Source: Methanofollis tationis (GTDB taxonomy: Archaea; Halobacteriota; Methanomicrobia; Methanomicrobiales; Methanofollaceae). Taken from it: a stretch of 64,000 nucleotides of DNA. A program made the position numbers and the translations under genes. Numbering within the stretch: the stretch's first letter is position 1; each line of letters starts with the position of its first letter. A model generated the notes under the pieces. The model was given only the letters and a program-made list of their open reading frames with translations, did no database searches and was not told the DNA's origin. The stretch spans positions 1,189,104 through 1,253,103 of the forward strand of contig NZ_JABXWR010000001.1 of the NCBI RefSeq assembly GCF_013377755.1, written 5' to 3'. Below are positions 36,890-45,912 of this stretch, one piece after another.

Positions 36890-37432
36890 TTAGGAGAGGG
36901 CCGCCGGAAAGAGGGTGGAGAGGTAGATCCCGGCGATGAACAGGGCCGTCTCTGCCGGGACGACCTGCAGCCCGCCTGACCGCCCGAGCGCCATGCCCAC
37001 CGCACTCGGGGCGAGGGAGAGGCCGATGACGCAGATCACCGGGCCGACCACGACCGGCGGGAAGAGCCTGGTGACGACCCCGCTGCCGAACACCCTGACG
37101 ACAAAACTCAGGGCCACGTAGAGCAGACCCGAGGCGGCGAGGCCGCAGAGGGTGCCGGGCACGCCCCATGCCGCAACGCCGCAGGTGATCGCCGGGACGA
37201 AGGCGAACGAGGAGGCGAGAAAGACCGGCACCTTCATCCCGGTCACCGCCTGGAAGATCAGCGTCCCGATGCCGGCGGTACAGAGGGCGACGCCCGGGTC
37301 CAGCCCCGTAAGGAGGGGGACGAGGACGAGCGCACCGAATGCGACGAAAAGGATCTGGACGCCCTGAAATAGAGTCTTAAAACCAGCAAAAACGTCTCCG
37401 GCGTCCATGAACCTCTCCCGGTGCTTATTCAC
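36890..37432 (-). pseudogene. UraA-like nucleobase permease, N-terminal fragment
   Basis: 180 codons read as the N-terminal third of a uracil/xanthine permease (FQGVQILFVAFGALVLVPLL, FLASSFAFVPAITC, RLFPPVVVGPVICVIGLSLA). The normal length is over 400. After about residue 155 the sequence changes to Nramp-like and is stopped by TAA at 36890-36892; the same frame then continues into the Nramp/5TMR gene. This looks like an in-frame deletion fusion of two transporter genes followed or accompanied by a nonsense change. Confidence 0.65.
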
Positions 37433-37455
37433 GGGACGTTGCGCGTGCGCCGGAG

Positions 37456-38046
37456 TTATACCTGCTCATTTTGTTCGCGGGGGCGGACCACCAGGTCTCT
37501 CCGGTAGATCGCCCTGAAGAGGTCGCCCTTCTTCTCAGCCGCCCGCACCTCGGCGTCCACGGGTCCGCAGGGGGTCAGGGCGACCGTCACCGCCTCCTCC
37601 CCGACGGTGCAGGCGAGGTCGGCGACGGCGCCCGCGTGGCCGACGTCGAGGCCGTCGGCGACCCTGAGGATCGCCGCGAGGGCGGAGACCCTCGCCCGGT
37701 CCTCCGGGGAGAGAGCGGCAAAGAGGGGGTGCTTTCTCGCGGGCAGGGCGCGGCGGTGGTACCGGGCGACCAGGGCGACGAGGGTGCGCTCCTCTCTGCC
37801 GAAGGGGAGGGCGGTGTCCTCCATGACCATCTGGCAGGAGCGTTTATGGTGCCCCTGCACCCCGCCGACCCACCCGATGTCGTGGAGGAGGGCGGCGGAG
37901 GAGAGGACCGCCCGCGCCCCCTCGCCCAGGGCGTGCAGGGGGGCGAGGGCGTCGAAGAGGAGCAGAGATAAACGCTCCACCTGGCGGGAATGGGGCGGGT
38001 CGGGATCGTACCGGGCCGCGAAGGCGGCGACCTCATCCCTCTTCAT
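37456..38046 (-). CDS. HD-domain phosphohydrolase (Ppx C-terminal-like)
   Basis: 196 aa with an HD metal site: H in PPHSRQVERLSLLLFDALA, HD in SAALLHDIGWVGG, then QGHHKRSCQMV and the late aspartate in ILRVADGLDVGHAG. It resembles the HD domain found after exopolyphosphatase/GppA domains. It overlaps the CHAD-phosphoesterase gene by 14 nt, in an operon with ppk, so a role in polyphosphate or (p)ppGpp-like nucleotide turnover is likely. Confidence 0.8.
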   Translation of the reverse strand: MKRDEVAAFAARYDPDPPHSRQVERLSLLLFDALAPLHALGEGARAVLSSAALLHDIGWVGGVQGHHKRSCQMVMEDTALPFGREERTLVALVARYHRRALPARKHPLFAALSPEDRARVSALAAILRVADGLDVGHAGAVADLACTVGEEAVTVALTPCGPVDAEVRAAEKKGDLFRAIYRRDLVVRPREQNEQV

Positions 38047-39826
38047 CGTCCTCCTCGACCGTGCAGGAGACCGAGACCTCCCCGCGGTCCAGGGCGTCGA
38101 GGGACCGCCCCTCCAGAAAGATCCGGGCGAACGAGGGCGGGAGGCCCCCCTCGAGGACGGCGGCGACCGTGCGGTCGACGTCGTAGGGCACCCGGAGGTG
38201 GCAGACCGAGAAGGGCTCGGTCTGGAGGAGGGCGTAGCACGCCCGCGGGTCGCCGTCGTCAGGGCGGCCCACGCTCCCGGTGTTCACGAACCAGACCCCG
38301 CCGACCTCCCGCGCCGAGGGGCGGTGGGCATGGCCCGAGACGACGATGTCCGCCCCGGCGGTCCGGGCGATCTCTGCCAGGCGGGAGGCCGGGGTGTCGC
38401 CGTCGAGGTACTCGTCGATCGCATCCGGACTGCCGTGGCAGAGGAGGATGCGCCGGCCGCCCGGGGCGAGGCGGCGGTGCTCGGGCAGGGAGGCGAGGGA
38501 GGAGCGCCCCTCCTTCGAGAGGTGCTCGTACGCCCAGAGAACGGCGAGCCGTTTCTCCGGGTCCTTCGGGAGGCCCTTCTTCTTCCCGCGGGAGGCGAGC
38601 ACCTGCCGGTCGTAGTTGCCGATCACCGAGAGCACCCGCTGCCTGCGGAGGTGCTCGACGGTCTCCTCCGGGAACGGGCCGTAGCCGACGGCGTCCCCGG
38701 CGTCCAGGACGGCGATCGCCCCGCGCTCGTGGGCGTCCCTGAGCACCGCCTGGAGAGCCGGGAGGTTGGCGTGGACGTCGCCGATCAGGGCGATCTTCAC
38801 CGGGCCGCAGATCCCCCGCCAGGAGCCGCTCTTCCCGAGTTCAGCCCAGTAGACGGCGAAATCGTCGAAGAGCGCCCGGCGCCGCGCCACCCGCTCCTCT
38901 CCAAGGTGGAGGATGCCGGGCTCGATTGCGGCCATCACCCCGTCGTGCCCGAAATAGGTGCGGCACCGCTCCCGCTCCTCCTCCAGAAAGACGGGGAGGA
39001 ACGCCGCCCAGACGTCGCAGTCGTGGATGTCGCCGAGATAGTCCTGCAGTTTTTTGAGGGCGGCGATCTCGCTCTTCAACTCCCCCGGGTAGAGGGGGGC
39101 GAAGGTCTCCATCGTATAGCGGAGGCGCTTTGCGGCGATCCGCATCGCGTGGTGCTCTTCCTTTGCCGCCGGGTCGGCGACGGAGGCGGCGTGCGAGAAG
39201 AGGTCGTCCAGGCAGAGGGAGATGTGGATGAACGCCTGCTCGAAGGCATAGGCTGAATGGACGCCGGTGCCCGCCATCCCCTCCCGGCAGGCCGCCGCGA
39301 TCTCGCCGACCGTCCCGGCCGCCTCGAGGTCGTCCATCGCCGCCGCCACGGCCGGCTGGAGGGCCGCCCGCCTCTGCGAGAGCCGCAGGAGGAGGCACTC
39401 GACGCCGGTGCGGAGGGGCGGGGGGGACGGCCGGTGCATCCGCACCATGGCGCCGGGGACGAGGCGCCCGTGCGGCGGCTGGGCGAGTGCGGGAGCGCCT
39501 TCCGTAGAGAATGGGGTGGCGGCGGGCGGAAGGCTCTCCAGGTACGAGCGCAGAAACTCGATCTGGACGTCGGCGTCCCGCGCCGCCCCCAGAGCGCGGG
39601 TCACCTCCCTGATCTCCCGCCGCCAGCGCCGGTACGTCGCCTTCCCGAAACATTCGGCAAAGATCGGGAGGGCCGCCCGCAGCCGCCTGGAAGCGACCCG
39701 CATCCGGTGGATGTGCTCGATATCGGCGGCGGTGCGGACGCCCTCGGCCTCGGCGGCAAGGTGTTCGGCGTATTTCCCCAGGACCCCCGAGCCGAAGAGG
39801 CAGTAGCCGGGGTCAGGTCCTGCCAT
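38033..39826 (-). CDS. CHAD domain fused to calcineurin-like phosphoesterase
   Basis: 597 aa. CHAD domain in residues 1-330: two helical repeats with the basic His/Arg faces (EHIHRMRVASRRLRAALPIF and HHAMRIAAKRLRYTMETF) that bind polyphosphate. A metallophosphoesterase follows from about 345: KIALIGDVHANLPALQ, LDAGDAVGYGPFP, VIGNYDRQV, LLCHGSPDAI, VVSGHAHRPS. The order ppk, CHAD-phosphoesterase, HD gene with overlapping ends argues for a polyphosphate unit in which CHAD holds the polymer. The joining of CHAD to a phosphoesterase in one chain is unusual; the junction (SGSWRGICGPVKIAL) shows no internal start or frame break. Confidence 0.88.
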   Translation of the reverse strand: MAGPDPGYCLFGSGVLGKYAEHLAAEAEGVRTAADIEHIHRMRVASRRLRAALPIFAECFGKATYRRWRREIREVTRALGAARDADVQIEFLRSYLESLPPAATPFSTEGAPALAQPPHGRLVPGAMVRMHRPSPPPLRTGVECLLLRLSQRRAALQPAVAAAMDDLEAAGTVGEIAAACREGMAGTGVHSAYAFEQAFIHISLCLDDLFSHAASVADPAAKEEHHAMRIAAKRLRYTMETFAPLYPGELKSEIAALKKLQDYLGDIHDCDVWAAFLPVFLEEERERCRTYFGHDGVMAAIEPGILHLGEERVARRRALFDDFAVYWAELGKSGSWRGICGPVKIALIGDVHANLPALQAVLRDAHERGAIAVLDAGDAVGYGPFPEETVEHLRRQRVLSVIGNYDRQVLASRGKKKGLPKDPEKRLAVLWAYEHLSKEGRSSLASLPEHRRLAPGGRRILLCHGSPDAIDEYLDGDTPASRLAEIARTAGADIVVSGHAHRPSAREVGGVWFVNTGSVGRPDDGDPRACYALLQTEPFSVCHLRVPYDVDRTVAAVLEGGLPPSFARIFLEGRSLDALDRGEVSVSCTVEEDDEEG

Positions 39827-41921
39827 GCCAGACCCCCCTGTTCGTGATCAGCCAGTCCTGCGAGGAGAGGGGTTCGGTCTCGCCTTCTGGCCGGGCGCGG
39901 AGATAGGTCCCGTCGGGGCAGAGCCACCGCCCCTTCACCGTGTCCGCGAAATGGATATCGAAGATCCGCTTCACCTCCAGGGCGATCGCCGGGTCGGGCA
40001 CCGGGAAGAGCACCTCGACCCGCCGGTTCAGGTTCCTGGGCATCATGTCGGCGCTGCCCAGGAGCACCTCGGGCTCGCCGCCGTTGTGGAAGTAATAGAT
40101 CCGGGCGTGCTCCAGGAACCGCCCGACGATCGAGAGGACGCGGATATTCTCCGAGACGCCGGGGACGCCGGGACGCAGGGCGCAGAGCCCCCGCACCTGC
40201 AGGTCCACCTGCACGCCGGCGCGGGAGGCGCGGTAGAGCGCCCTGATCACGTCCCCGTCCAGGAGGCCGTTCATCTTCCAGGCGATAGAGCCGTCGCCGT
40301 GCGTCTGGTGCCGCTCGATCTCCCGGTTGATCCGGGCGACGATCCCGTTCCTGAGGTGGTCGGGGGCGACCAGGAGCCGTTTGTAGCCGGGCGGCCGGGC
40401 GTAGCCGGTGAGGGCGTTGAAGAGGTGGCCCACGTCCTCGGCGATCGCGGGATCGGCCGTCATATACGAGAGGTCGCCGTAGATGCGGGTCGTCACCGGG
40501 TTGTAGTTGCCCGAGCCGAGATGGACGATCCGCAGGATCCCGCTGTCGTGGCGCATCACGATCAGGCAGACCTTCGCGTGCACCTTCAGGCGCGGGTGGC
40601 CCAGGACGACGTGGACCCCGGCCCGCTCCAGGGTCCGGGCCCAGGAGATGTTCTCGGTCTCGTCGAACTTCGCCTTCAGTTCGACGAGGACCGTCACCTG
40701 TTTGCCGTTCTTCCGGGCGGCGAGAAGGGCGTCGAGCACCGGCGAGTCCGCCCCGATCCGGTAGAGGGTGATCTTGATCGCCAGCACCGCCGGGTCGTCT
40801 GCGGCGTGGGAGAGGAACCTGACGAAGGCGGCGAAGCTGTCGTAGGGGTGGTAGAGGAGGAGGTCTTCCCGGCGCAGCCGTTCGGCCGCCGCCTCCGGGG
40901 GGTCGAGGAGGGGCGGGACGGCCGGCAGGAAGGGGGCGTCCCTGAGGTCGGGGCGGTCGAGGGCGTGGAGGCTCCAGAGGTCGGAGAGGGCGAGCGGGGC
41001 CGGGGAGCCATAGACCTGTTCGGGGAGGAGCCCGATGTGCCCGGCAAGGAAGGAGACGAGATCGGAAGGCATATCGGCGGCGACCTCCAGGCGGACGGCG
41101 TCGGCCGTGCGGCGGTGGGCGACGCCCTCCTCGACGGCGGTGAGGAGGTCTGAGCCCTCCTCGATCTGAACCTCGATCTCGGCGTCGCGCGTCACCCTGA
41201 AGGCCCAGGCCCCGGCGATCGCCATCCCGGGAAAGAGGAGGTCGAGGTTCGCCGCCACCAGATCCTCGAGGAGGACGAAGGAGCGGGCGTCCACCGGGGA
41301 GAACCGGCCGAAGAGCCCGACCGGCACCTTCACCCTGGCGAAGCGGGAGGAGCCGTCGCCGTCCCTGACGACGACCGCGAGGGAGAGGGCCAGGCTCGAG
41401 ATGAAGGGGAAAGGTCGGGCGGCGTCGAAGGCCATCGGGGTGAGGGTGGGGAGGATGGAGGTCTCGAAGGTCTCCCGCAGGGCCGCCCGCAGAGAGGGGT
41501 CGAGATCGGCCACCCGGGCGATCGCGATCCCGGCGGCCCCCAGGGCCGGGAGGAGGTCGTCCTCCCAGCAGTGCGCATAGGCCGGGTAGAGGGAGCGGAC
41601 GGCGGTGCGGATGGCGGCGAGCTGCTCCCCCGGCGTCATCCCGTCGGGCGGGGTCTCGAGGGCCCCCTCCTCGACCTGCCGCAAAAGCCCGGAGACCCGG
41701 GCCATGAAGAACTCGTCGAGGTTGCTCCCGCAGATGGCGAGGAACTTCAGCCGCTCGAGGAGGGGGTGGGCGGGGTCCTGCGCCTCCTCGAGCACCCGGC
41801 GGTTGAACGAGAGCCAGGAGAGTTCCCGGTTGATATAGAGCCCTGGAGCGTCGAGGTCCAGGAGATCGCACCCCTCCTTCCCGTCATGCACGGCGTGTGC
41901 ATCCTCCGGCCCGATCATCAC
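39813..41921 (-). CDS. ppk1: Polyphosphate kinase 1
   Basis: 702 aa, normal length for Ppk1, which makes polyphosphate from ATP reversibly. Domains in order: N domain (YINRELSWLSFNRRVLEEA), head domain, then two PLD-like catalytic domains with the autophosphorylated histidine region (LKVHAKVCLIVMRH), IVHLGSGNYNPVTTRIYGD, and the second conserved segment NLNRRVEVLFPVPDPAI. It leads the polyphosphate operon and overlaps the CHAD gene by 14 nt. The TTAAAAAATATT at 41943-41954 is a plausible TATA region. Confidence 0.95.
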   Translation of the reverse strand: MMIGPEDAHAVHDGKEGCDLLDLDAPGLYINRELSWLSFNRRVLEEAQDPAHPLLERLKFLAICGSNLDEFFMARVSGLLRQVEEGALETPPDGMTPGEQLAAIRTAVRSLYPAYAHCWEDDLLPALGAAGIAIARVADLDPSLRAALRETFETSILPTLTPMAFDAARPFPFISSLALSLAVVVRDGDGSSRFARVKVPVGLFGRFSPVDARSFVLLEDLVAANLDLLFPGMAIAGAWAFRVTRDAEIEVQIEEGSDLLTAVEEGVAHRRTADAVRLEVAADMPSDLVSFLAGHIGLLPEQVYGSPAPLALSDLWSLHALDRPDLRDAPFLPAVPPLLDPPEAAAERLRREDLLLYHPYDSFAAFVRFLSHAADDPAVLAIKITLYRIGADSPVLDALLAARKNGKQVTVLVELKAKFDETENISWARTLERAGVHVVLGHPRLKVHAKVCLIVMRHDSGILRIVHLGSGNYNPVTTRIYGDLSYMTADPAIAEDVGHLFNALTGYARPPGYKRLLVAPDHLRNGIVARINREIERHQTHGDGSIAWKMNGLLDGDVIRALYRASRAGVQVDLQVRGLCALRPGVPGVSENIRVLSIVGRFLEHARIYYFHNGGEPEVLLGSADMMPRNLNRRVEVLFPVPDPAIALEVKRIFDIHFADTVKGRWLCPDGTYLRARPEGETEPLSSQDWLITNRGVWHGRT

Positions 41922-42000
41922 GGTAGGATCACGGCATCCTCCTTAAAAAATATTCCCGCCGATATATACTATTGAGACGCTATAGACTCGATATACGCCC

Positions 42001-43032
42001 TCAGTCCGGGGAGAGAAGCGCCGATCGCACCGATTTGAGATCCACCTGCTTGAGCCCGAGCGCCCGCTTCTCGATGAGGTTCCAGGAGAGATAGGCGAAG
42101 GGGAAGGTGATCCCGATCGAGAGGAGGCAGAAAGTCCAGAGGGGCAGAGAGGGCCCGAGGAAGAGGACGATCGTCTGCTGGACCGGGTAGGCGTAGATGT
42201 ACACCCCGTAGCTGAAGTCCCCGTGCGTCCCGAAACGGTTGAGGGCCGGCACCGGGAGACCGGCGAACCAGAGGACGATGTACGGGATGGCGACCAGGGC
42301 GAGGAACGAGCAGAGAGGCGTGCCGGCGGCGGCGACCAGGGCCAGGGCGAGGAAGAAGGCGGTCATGCCGTCGTAGCGGAGGTGCGGGTGGTGGATCGAG
42401 AGGTACGCCCCGATCAGGAAGTAGAGGGCAAAGCGCACCTTCGAGAGGGCGGGGTCGTGGTACACGGCGAGCCAGAGGATGAGGTTGGCGGCGATCAGGA
42501 CCAGGAGGGCGGATTTTTTCCTGAGCACCCCGAGGAGGCCGAGGACGACCACCAGGACGTACATCGTGCACTCCACCGGGATCGTCCAGAGGGATGCGTT
42601 CACGAACGAGACCGGGTTTGCGACGAAGAGCCCGAGCGTCGAACCGTCCTCGAAGAAGGGGAGGGTGGCGACCGCCCCTGAGAACAGGGCGGAGAAATAT
42701 CCTTCAGGGGAGAAGGTGGTGGTGAGCGGGCCGATGAGAAAGAGGGTGAAGAGGACGGCGCCGACCAGGCCGGGAAGCACCCGGAGAGAGCGTTTCCAGA
42801 AGAACCGGGAGGCGTCGGGCTGAGCGAGCCAGCTCAACGGGATCAAATGGCCGCTGATCGTAAAGAGGGCGGCAAGGGCGGCGTAGCCGACCAGGAGGAG
42901 GGGGGCCGTGGCCGGCATCGCGGCGTAGCCGATCTGCAGGACATACGCATGGGAGACCACGATCACCAGGGCCGCTGCAAGGCGGATGATGTCGAAGTTG
43001 TTTCCATGCCGCGGGGGAGTCTGCATCGTCAT
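42001..43032 (-). CDS. Acyltransferase-3 family membrane protein
   Basis: 343 aa from ATG 43032, about ten transmembrane helices. Family features: NNFDIIRLAAALVIVVSHAY (RxxAAxxVxxSH with the catalytic His), FTISGHLIPLSW, FFWKRSLRVLPGL, and the late FSYGVYIYAYPVQQTIV. These enzymes O-acylate sugars or lipids of the cell envelope. TCTATATT at about 43054-43061 lies some 26 nt before 43032, pointing to a leaderless message; GTG 43065 is the longer alternative. Divergent from GAPDH. Confidence 0.85.
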   Translation of the reverse strand: MTMQTPPRHGNNFDIIRLAAALVIVVSHAYVLQIGYAAMPATAPLLLVGYAALAALFTISGHLIPLSWLAQPDASRFFWKRSLRVLPGLVGAVLFTLFLIGPLTTTFSPEGYFSALFSGAVATLPFFEDGSTLGLFVANPVSFVNASLWTIPVECTMYVLVVVLGLLGVLRKKSALLVLIAANLILWLAVYHDPALSKVRFALYFLIGAYLSIHHPHLRYDGMTAFFLALALVAAAGTPLCSFLALVAIPYIVLWFAGLPVPALNRFGTHGDFSYGVYIYAYPVQQTIVLFLGPSLPLWTFCLLSIGITFPFAYLSWNLIEKRALGLKQVDLKSVRSALLSPD

Positions 43033-43053
43033 CAGGGGATGGACGGCAGGGAA

Positions 43054-43086
43054 TATAGACCTCACCGTCAGGAACCTTTATCTATT
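43054..43086. promoter_or_regulatory. Back-to-back TATA boxes for acyltransferase and GAPDH
   Basis: On the minus strand a TATATT box at 43054-43061 serves the acyltransferase; on the plus strand CTTTATCTATTT at 43076-43087 lies about 27 nt before the GAPDH ATG. Both genes appear leaderless. Confidence 0.5.
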
Positions 43087-43108
43087 TCTGTTCTTACTGA
43101 AGCTCTGC

Positions 43109-44128
43109 ATGATCAAGGTAGCAATCAACGGATACGGCACCATCGGCAAGCGTGTCGCCGATGCGGTCGCTGCTCAGCCTGATATGGAAGTTGTCGGCGT
43201 CTCCAAGACCAAGCCGAGCGCCGAGGCCTACGTCGCCAGGCAACGCGGCTACCCGCTCTACATCGCCGAGATGAGCAAACGCCAGGCCTTCGAGGACGCC
43301 GGCCTCGAGATCGCCGGCGACGTCACCGATATGATCAAGCACGCCGACGTGGTGGTGGACGCCACGCCCGGCGGTATCGGGGAGAAGAACAAGAAACTCT
43401 ACGAACTCTACGGCGTGAAGGCGATCTGGCAGGGCGGCGAGGACCACGAGGTCGCCGGGTTCTCGTTCTGCTCGTCCTGCAACTACAACGAGGCAAAGAA
43501 CCGGCAGTTCGTCAGGGTCGTCTCCTGCAACACCACCGGGCTGTGCCGGATCATCCAGGCGATGGACGAGCGCTACGGCGTCGGGCGGGTGCGGGCGACG
43601 ATGGTCCGCCGCGGCTCCGACCCCGGCGAGATCAAGAAGGGGCCGGTCGATGCGATCGTCCTCAACCCGGTGAAGGTGCCGAGCCACCACGGCCCTGACG
43701 TCCAGACCGTCCTGCCGCAGATCGACATCACCACGATGGCGATGATCGTCCCGACGACCTTCATGCACATGCACGCCCTCCAGATGGACCTGAAGTCCGA
43801 CGCCACGAAGGAGGAGATCCTGGCGATCATCGAGAAACACCCGAGAATGGGGCTGGTGCGGGCCAGCACCGGGATCACGAGCACCGCCGAACTCCGGGAG
43901 TACGCCCAGGACCTCGGGCGGCCGCGCGCCGACCTCTACGAGAGCGCCATCTTCGCCGACTCGATCGGCCTGGTCGGCCGGGAGCTCTTCCTCTTCCAGG
44001 CGATCCACCAGGAGGCAGACGTCGTCGTCGAGAACGTGGATGCGATCAGGGCGATGATGAACGTCGTCGACGAGGCCGCCGTATCGATCGAGATGACGAA
44101 CCGGGCGCTCGGATTTACCGCCCTCTAA
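43109..44128 (+). CDS. gap: Archaeal (type II) glyceraldehyde-3-phosphate dehydrogenase
   Basis: 339-aa NAD(P)-dependent phosphorylating GAPDH of the archaeal class, acting in gluconeogenesis in methanogens. Seen: Rossmann start MIKVAINGYGTIGKRVADAV and catalytic cysteine in VVSCNTTGLCR at about residue 140, followed by VRRGSDPGEIKKGPVDAIV. ATG 43109 fits the family N-terminus exactly and a TATA box 27 nt upstream; the longer frame upstream is discarded. Confidence 0.96.
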   Translation: MIKVAINGYGTIGKRVADAVAAQPDMEVVGVSKTKPSAEAYVARQRGYPLYIAEMSKRQAFEDAGLEIAGDVTDMIKHADVVVDATPGGIGEKNKKLYELYGVKAIWQGGEDHEVAGFSFCSSCNYNEAKNRQFVRVVSCNTTGLCRIIQAMDERYGVGRVRATMVRRGSDPGEIKKGPVDAIVLNPVKVPSHHGPDVQTVLPQIDITTMAMIVPTTFMHMHALQMDLKSDATKEEILAIIEKHPRMGLVRASTGITSTAELREYAQDLGRPRADLYESAIFADSIGLVGRELFLFQAIHQEADVVVENVDAIRAMMNVVDEAAVSIEMTNRALGFTAL

Positions 44129-44164
44129 GAAGGATTAATCCTGACCGCCACCCAACTCTCTTTT

Positions 44165-45106
44165 ATGGATCCATACTCCCTTGCCACGCGCAACACGGTA
44201 GAGATCGTCACCGACGAGGAGCTGCGGGCTCTCCTCGACCAGCCCGCCAGATCGGTCTATGCGGGCTACGAGCCCTCAGGAGAGATCCATCTCGGCCACC
44301 TGGTGACCGTGAACAAACTCATGGACCTGCAGAAGGCCGGGTTCGAGGTGACCGTCCTGCTTGCCGACCTCCACGCCTTCTTAAACCACAAGGGCACCCT
44401 CGACGAGGTCAGGGAGACCGCCGAGTACAACCGCCGCTGCTTCGAGGCGCTCGGCCTCAAGGGCGCAAAATACGTGATGGGCACCGACCTCCAGCTCCAC
44501 CCGGACTATGAACTCCTCGTCCTGCAGCTCTCGCAGGAGGTGACCGTGAACCGGGCGAAGCGTTCGATGGACGAGGTCGGACGGGGAATGGACCACCCGG
44601 CCGTCTCGCAGATGGTCTACCCGATCATGCAGATGGCCGATATCGCCATGCTCGGCGTCGACGCCGCCGTCGGCGGGATCGACCAGAGGAAGATCCACAT
44701 GCTCGCCCGCGAGCACCTCCCGGCGATGGGCTACCCCTCCCCGGTCTGCATCCACACCCCGATCCTCAACGGCCTGGACGGGAAGAAGATGTCCTCGTCG
44801 GCGGGCAACCTGATCTCGGTCGCCGATTCCGAGGACGATATCAGGGCGAAGATGAAGAAGGCCTTCTGCCCGCCTGAAATCGAGGAGAACCCGGTGCTCC
44901 AGGTGCTGAAGTACCACATCTTCCCCCGCTTCGAGACGGTGAACCTCAGCCGGCCAGAGAAGTTCGGCGGCGACCTCGCCTTCACCTCGTACGAGGCCGT
45001 CGAGGCCGCCTACGGCGCCGGCCAGGTGCACCCCCTCGACCTGAAGAAGATGACCGCAGACTATCTCGTCGAGATGCTCGCCGGCGTGCACGACGCCGTG
45101 GCGTGA
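44165..45106 (+). CDS. tyrS: Tyrosyl-tRNA synthetase (archaeal)
   Basis: 313 aa, the archaeal/eukaryal short TyrRS. Class I signatures: HIGH-like EIHLGHLVTVNKL near residue 40 and KMSKS-like DGKKMSSSAGNLIS near 205. Tyrosine site YAGYEPSG and QMADIAMLGVDAAVGGIDQR present. The stop overlaps the GTG just upstream of rio1, so it heads a conserved archaeal cluster tyrS-rio1-KH. Confidence 0.96.
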   Translation: MDPYSLATRNTVEIVTDEELRALLDQPARSVYAGYEPSGEIHLGHLVTVNKLMDLQKAGFEVTVLLADLHAFLNHKGTLDEVRETAEYNRRCFEALGLKGAKYVMGTDLQLHPDYELLVLQLSQEVTVNRAKRSMDEVGRGMDHPAVSQMVYPIMQMADIAMLGVDAAVGGIDQRKIHMLAREHLPAMGYPSPVCIHTPILNGLDGKKMSSSAGNLISVADSEDDIRAKMKKAFCPPEIEENPVLQVLKYHIFPRFETVNLSRPEKFGGDLAFTSYEAVEAAYGAGQVHPLDLKKMTADYLVEMLAGVHDAVA

Positions 45107-45114
45107 GGACGATC

Positions 45115-45906
45115 ATGGCAAAGGACAGGGAAGGTAAGGATTTCGACCGGAAGCTCGAGGAGATGGGCATCCGGATCAAAGACGAGAACACCCGCAAGGT
45201 GCGCGGGGAGGTCTTCGACGAGGAGACCCTCCTCGCCCTGTACCGCCTTGTCCACCGGAAGAAGATATCGGCTGTCGGCGGCTCGATCTCCACCGGAAAA
45301 GAGGCGAACGTCTTTATCGGGGAGCGCGAGGGTGCGCCGGTGGCGATCAAGATCTACCGGATACGCAACGCCAACTTCAAGGCGATGGCCGAGTACATCC
45401 TCGGCGATCCGCGCTTCGCCTCGGTGCGCCGGAGCCGCAAGGAGATCGTCTTCACCTGGACGAAAAAGGAGTTCGCAAACCTCAGGCGCGCCCGGGAGGC
45501 CGGCGTCCCGGTCCCCGAACCCTATGCCTTCGAGCGGAACATCCTGATCATGGAGTTCATCGGGGAAGGCGACGTCCCTGCCCCGCAGATCCGCTCGGTG
45601 GGCCTTTCCGACCCGGCGACGGCCTACCGTGCGGTGGTCGACGAGATCAAACGTCTCTACCAGGAGGCGCGGCTCGTCCACGGTGACCTGAGTGAATACA
45701 ATATACTCTGGCAGGACAAACCCTATATCATCGATATGGGCCAGGCGGTCACCCGCGATCACCCGAACGCCGGCACCTTTCTGATCAGGGATATCAGGAA
45801 CGTCAACCGGTTTTTCTCCGCCCTCTGCGAGGTCGAGGACGAGGAGGCGCTGATGCGCGAGGTAACCGGCGGGGCGATCAAACGGCTCGGGGATAGGGAT
45901 CGGTGA
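45115..45906 (+). CDS. rio1: RIO1-family serine protein kinase
   Basis: 263-aa atypical kinase needed for small-subunit maturation. Seen: flexible P-loop STGKEANVFIGERE, VAIKIYRI lysine, catalytic loop VHGDLSEYNILW, and metal-binding IIDMGQAVTRDHP. ATG 45115 preceded by GAGGA; GTG 45103 is the alternative and overlaps the tyrS stop. The next gene (KH protein) begins 6 nt later, consistent with its partner role in ribosome biogenesis. Confidence 0.96.
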   Translation: MAKDREGKDFDRKLEEMGIRIKDENTRKVRGEVFDEETLLALYRLVHRKKISAVGGSISTGKEANVFIGEREGAPVAIKIYRIRNANFKAMAEYILGDPRFASVRRSRKEIVFTWTKKEFANLRRAREAGVPVPEPYAFERNILIMEFIGEGDVPAPQIRSVGLSDPATAYRAVVDEIKRLYQEARLVHGDLSEYNILWQDKPYIIDMGQAVTRDHPNAGTFLIRDIRNVNRFFSALCEVEDEEALMREVTGGAIKRLGDRDR

Positions 45907-45912
45907 AGAGAG

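Noticed and set aside
36890-36892. Recoded stop (selenocysteine or pyrrolysine) joining UraA and Nramp parts
   Set aside because: The codon is TAA, which neither system reads; a nonsense change or deletion fusion is simpler.
35312-36979. 555-codon plus-strand frame
   Set aside because: Asp/His/Arg-rich antisense of the transporter genes; no recognisable fold.
39601-41871. 756-codon minus-strand frame within ppk1
   Set aside because: Same-strand alternative frame of Ppk1, Arg/Pro/Gly-rich; Ppk1 motifs lie in the other frame.
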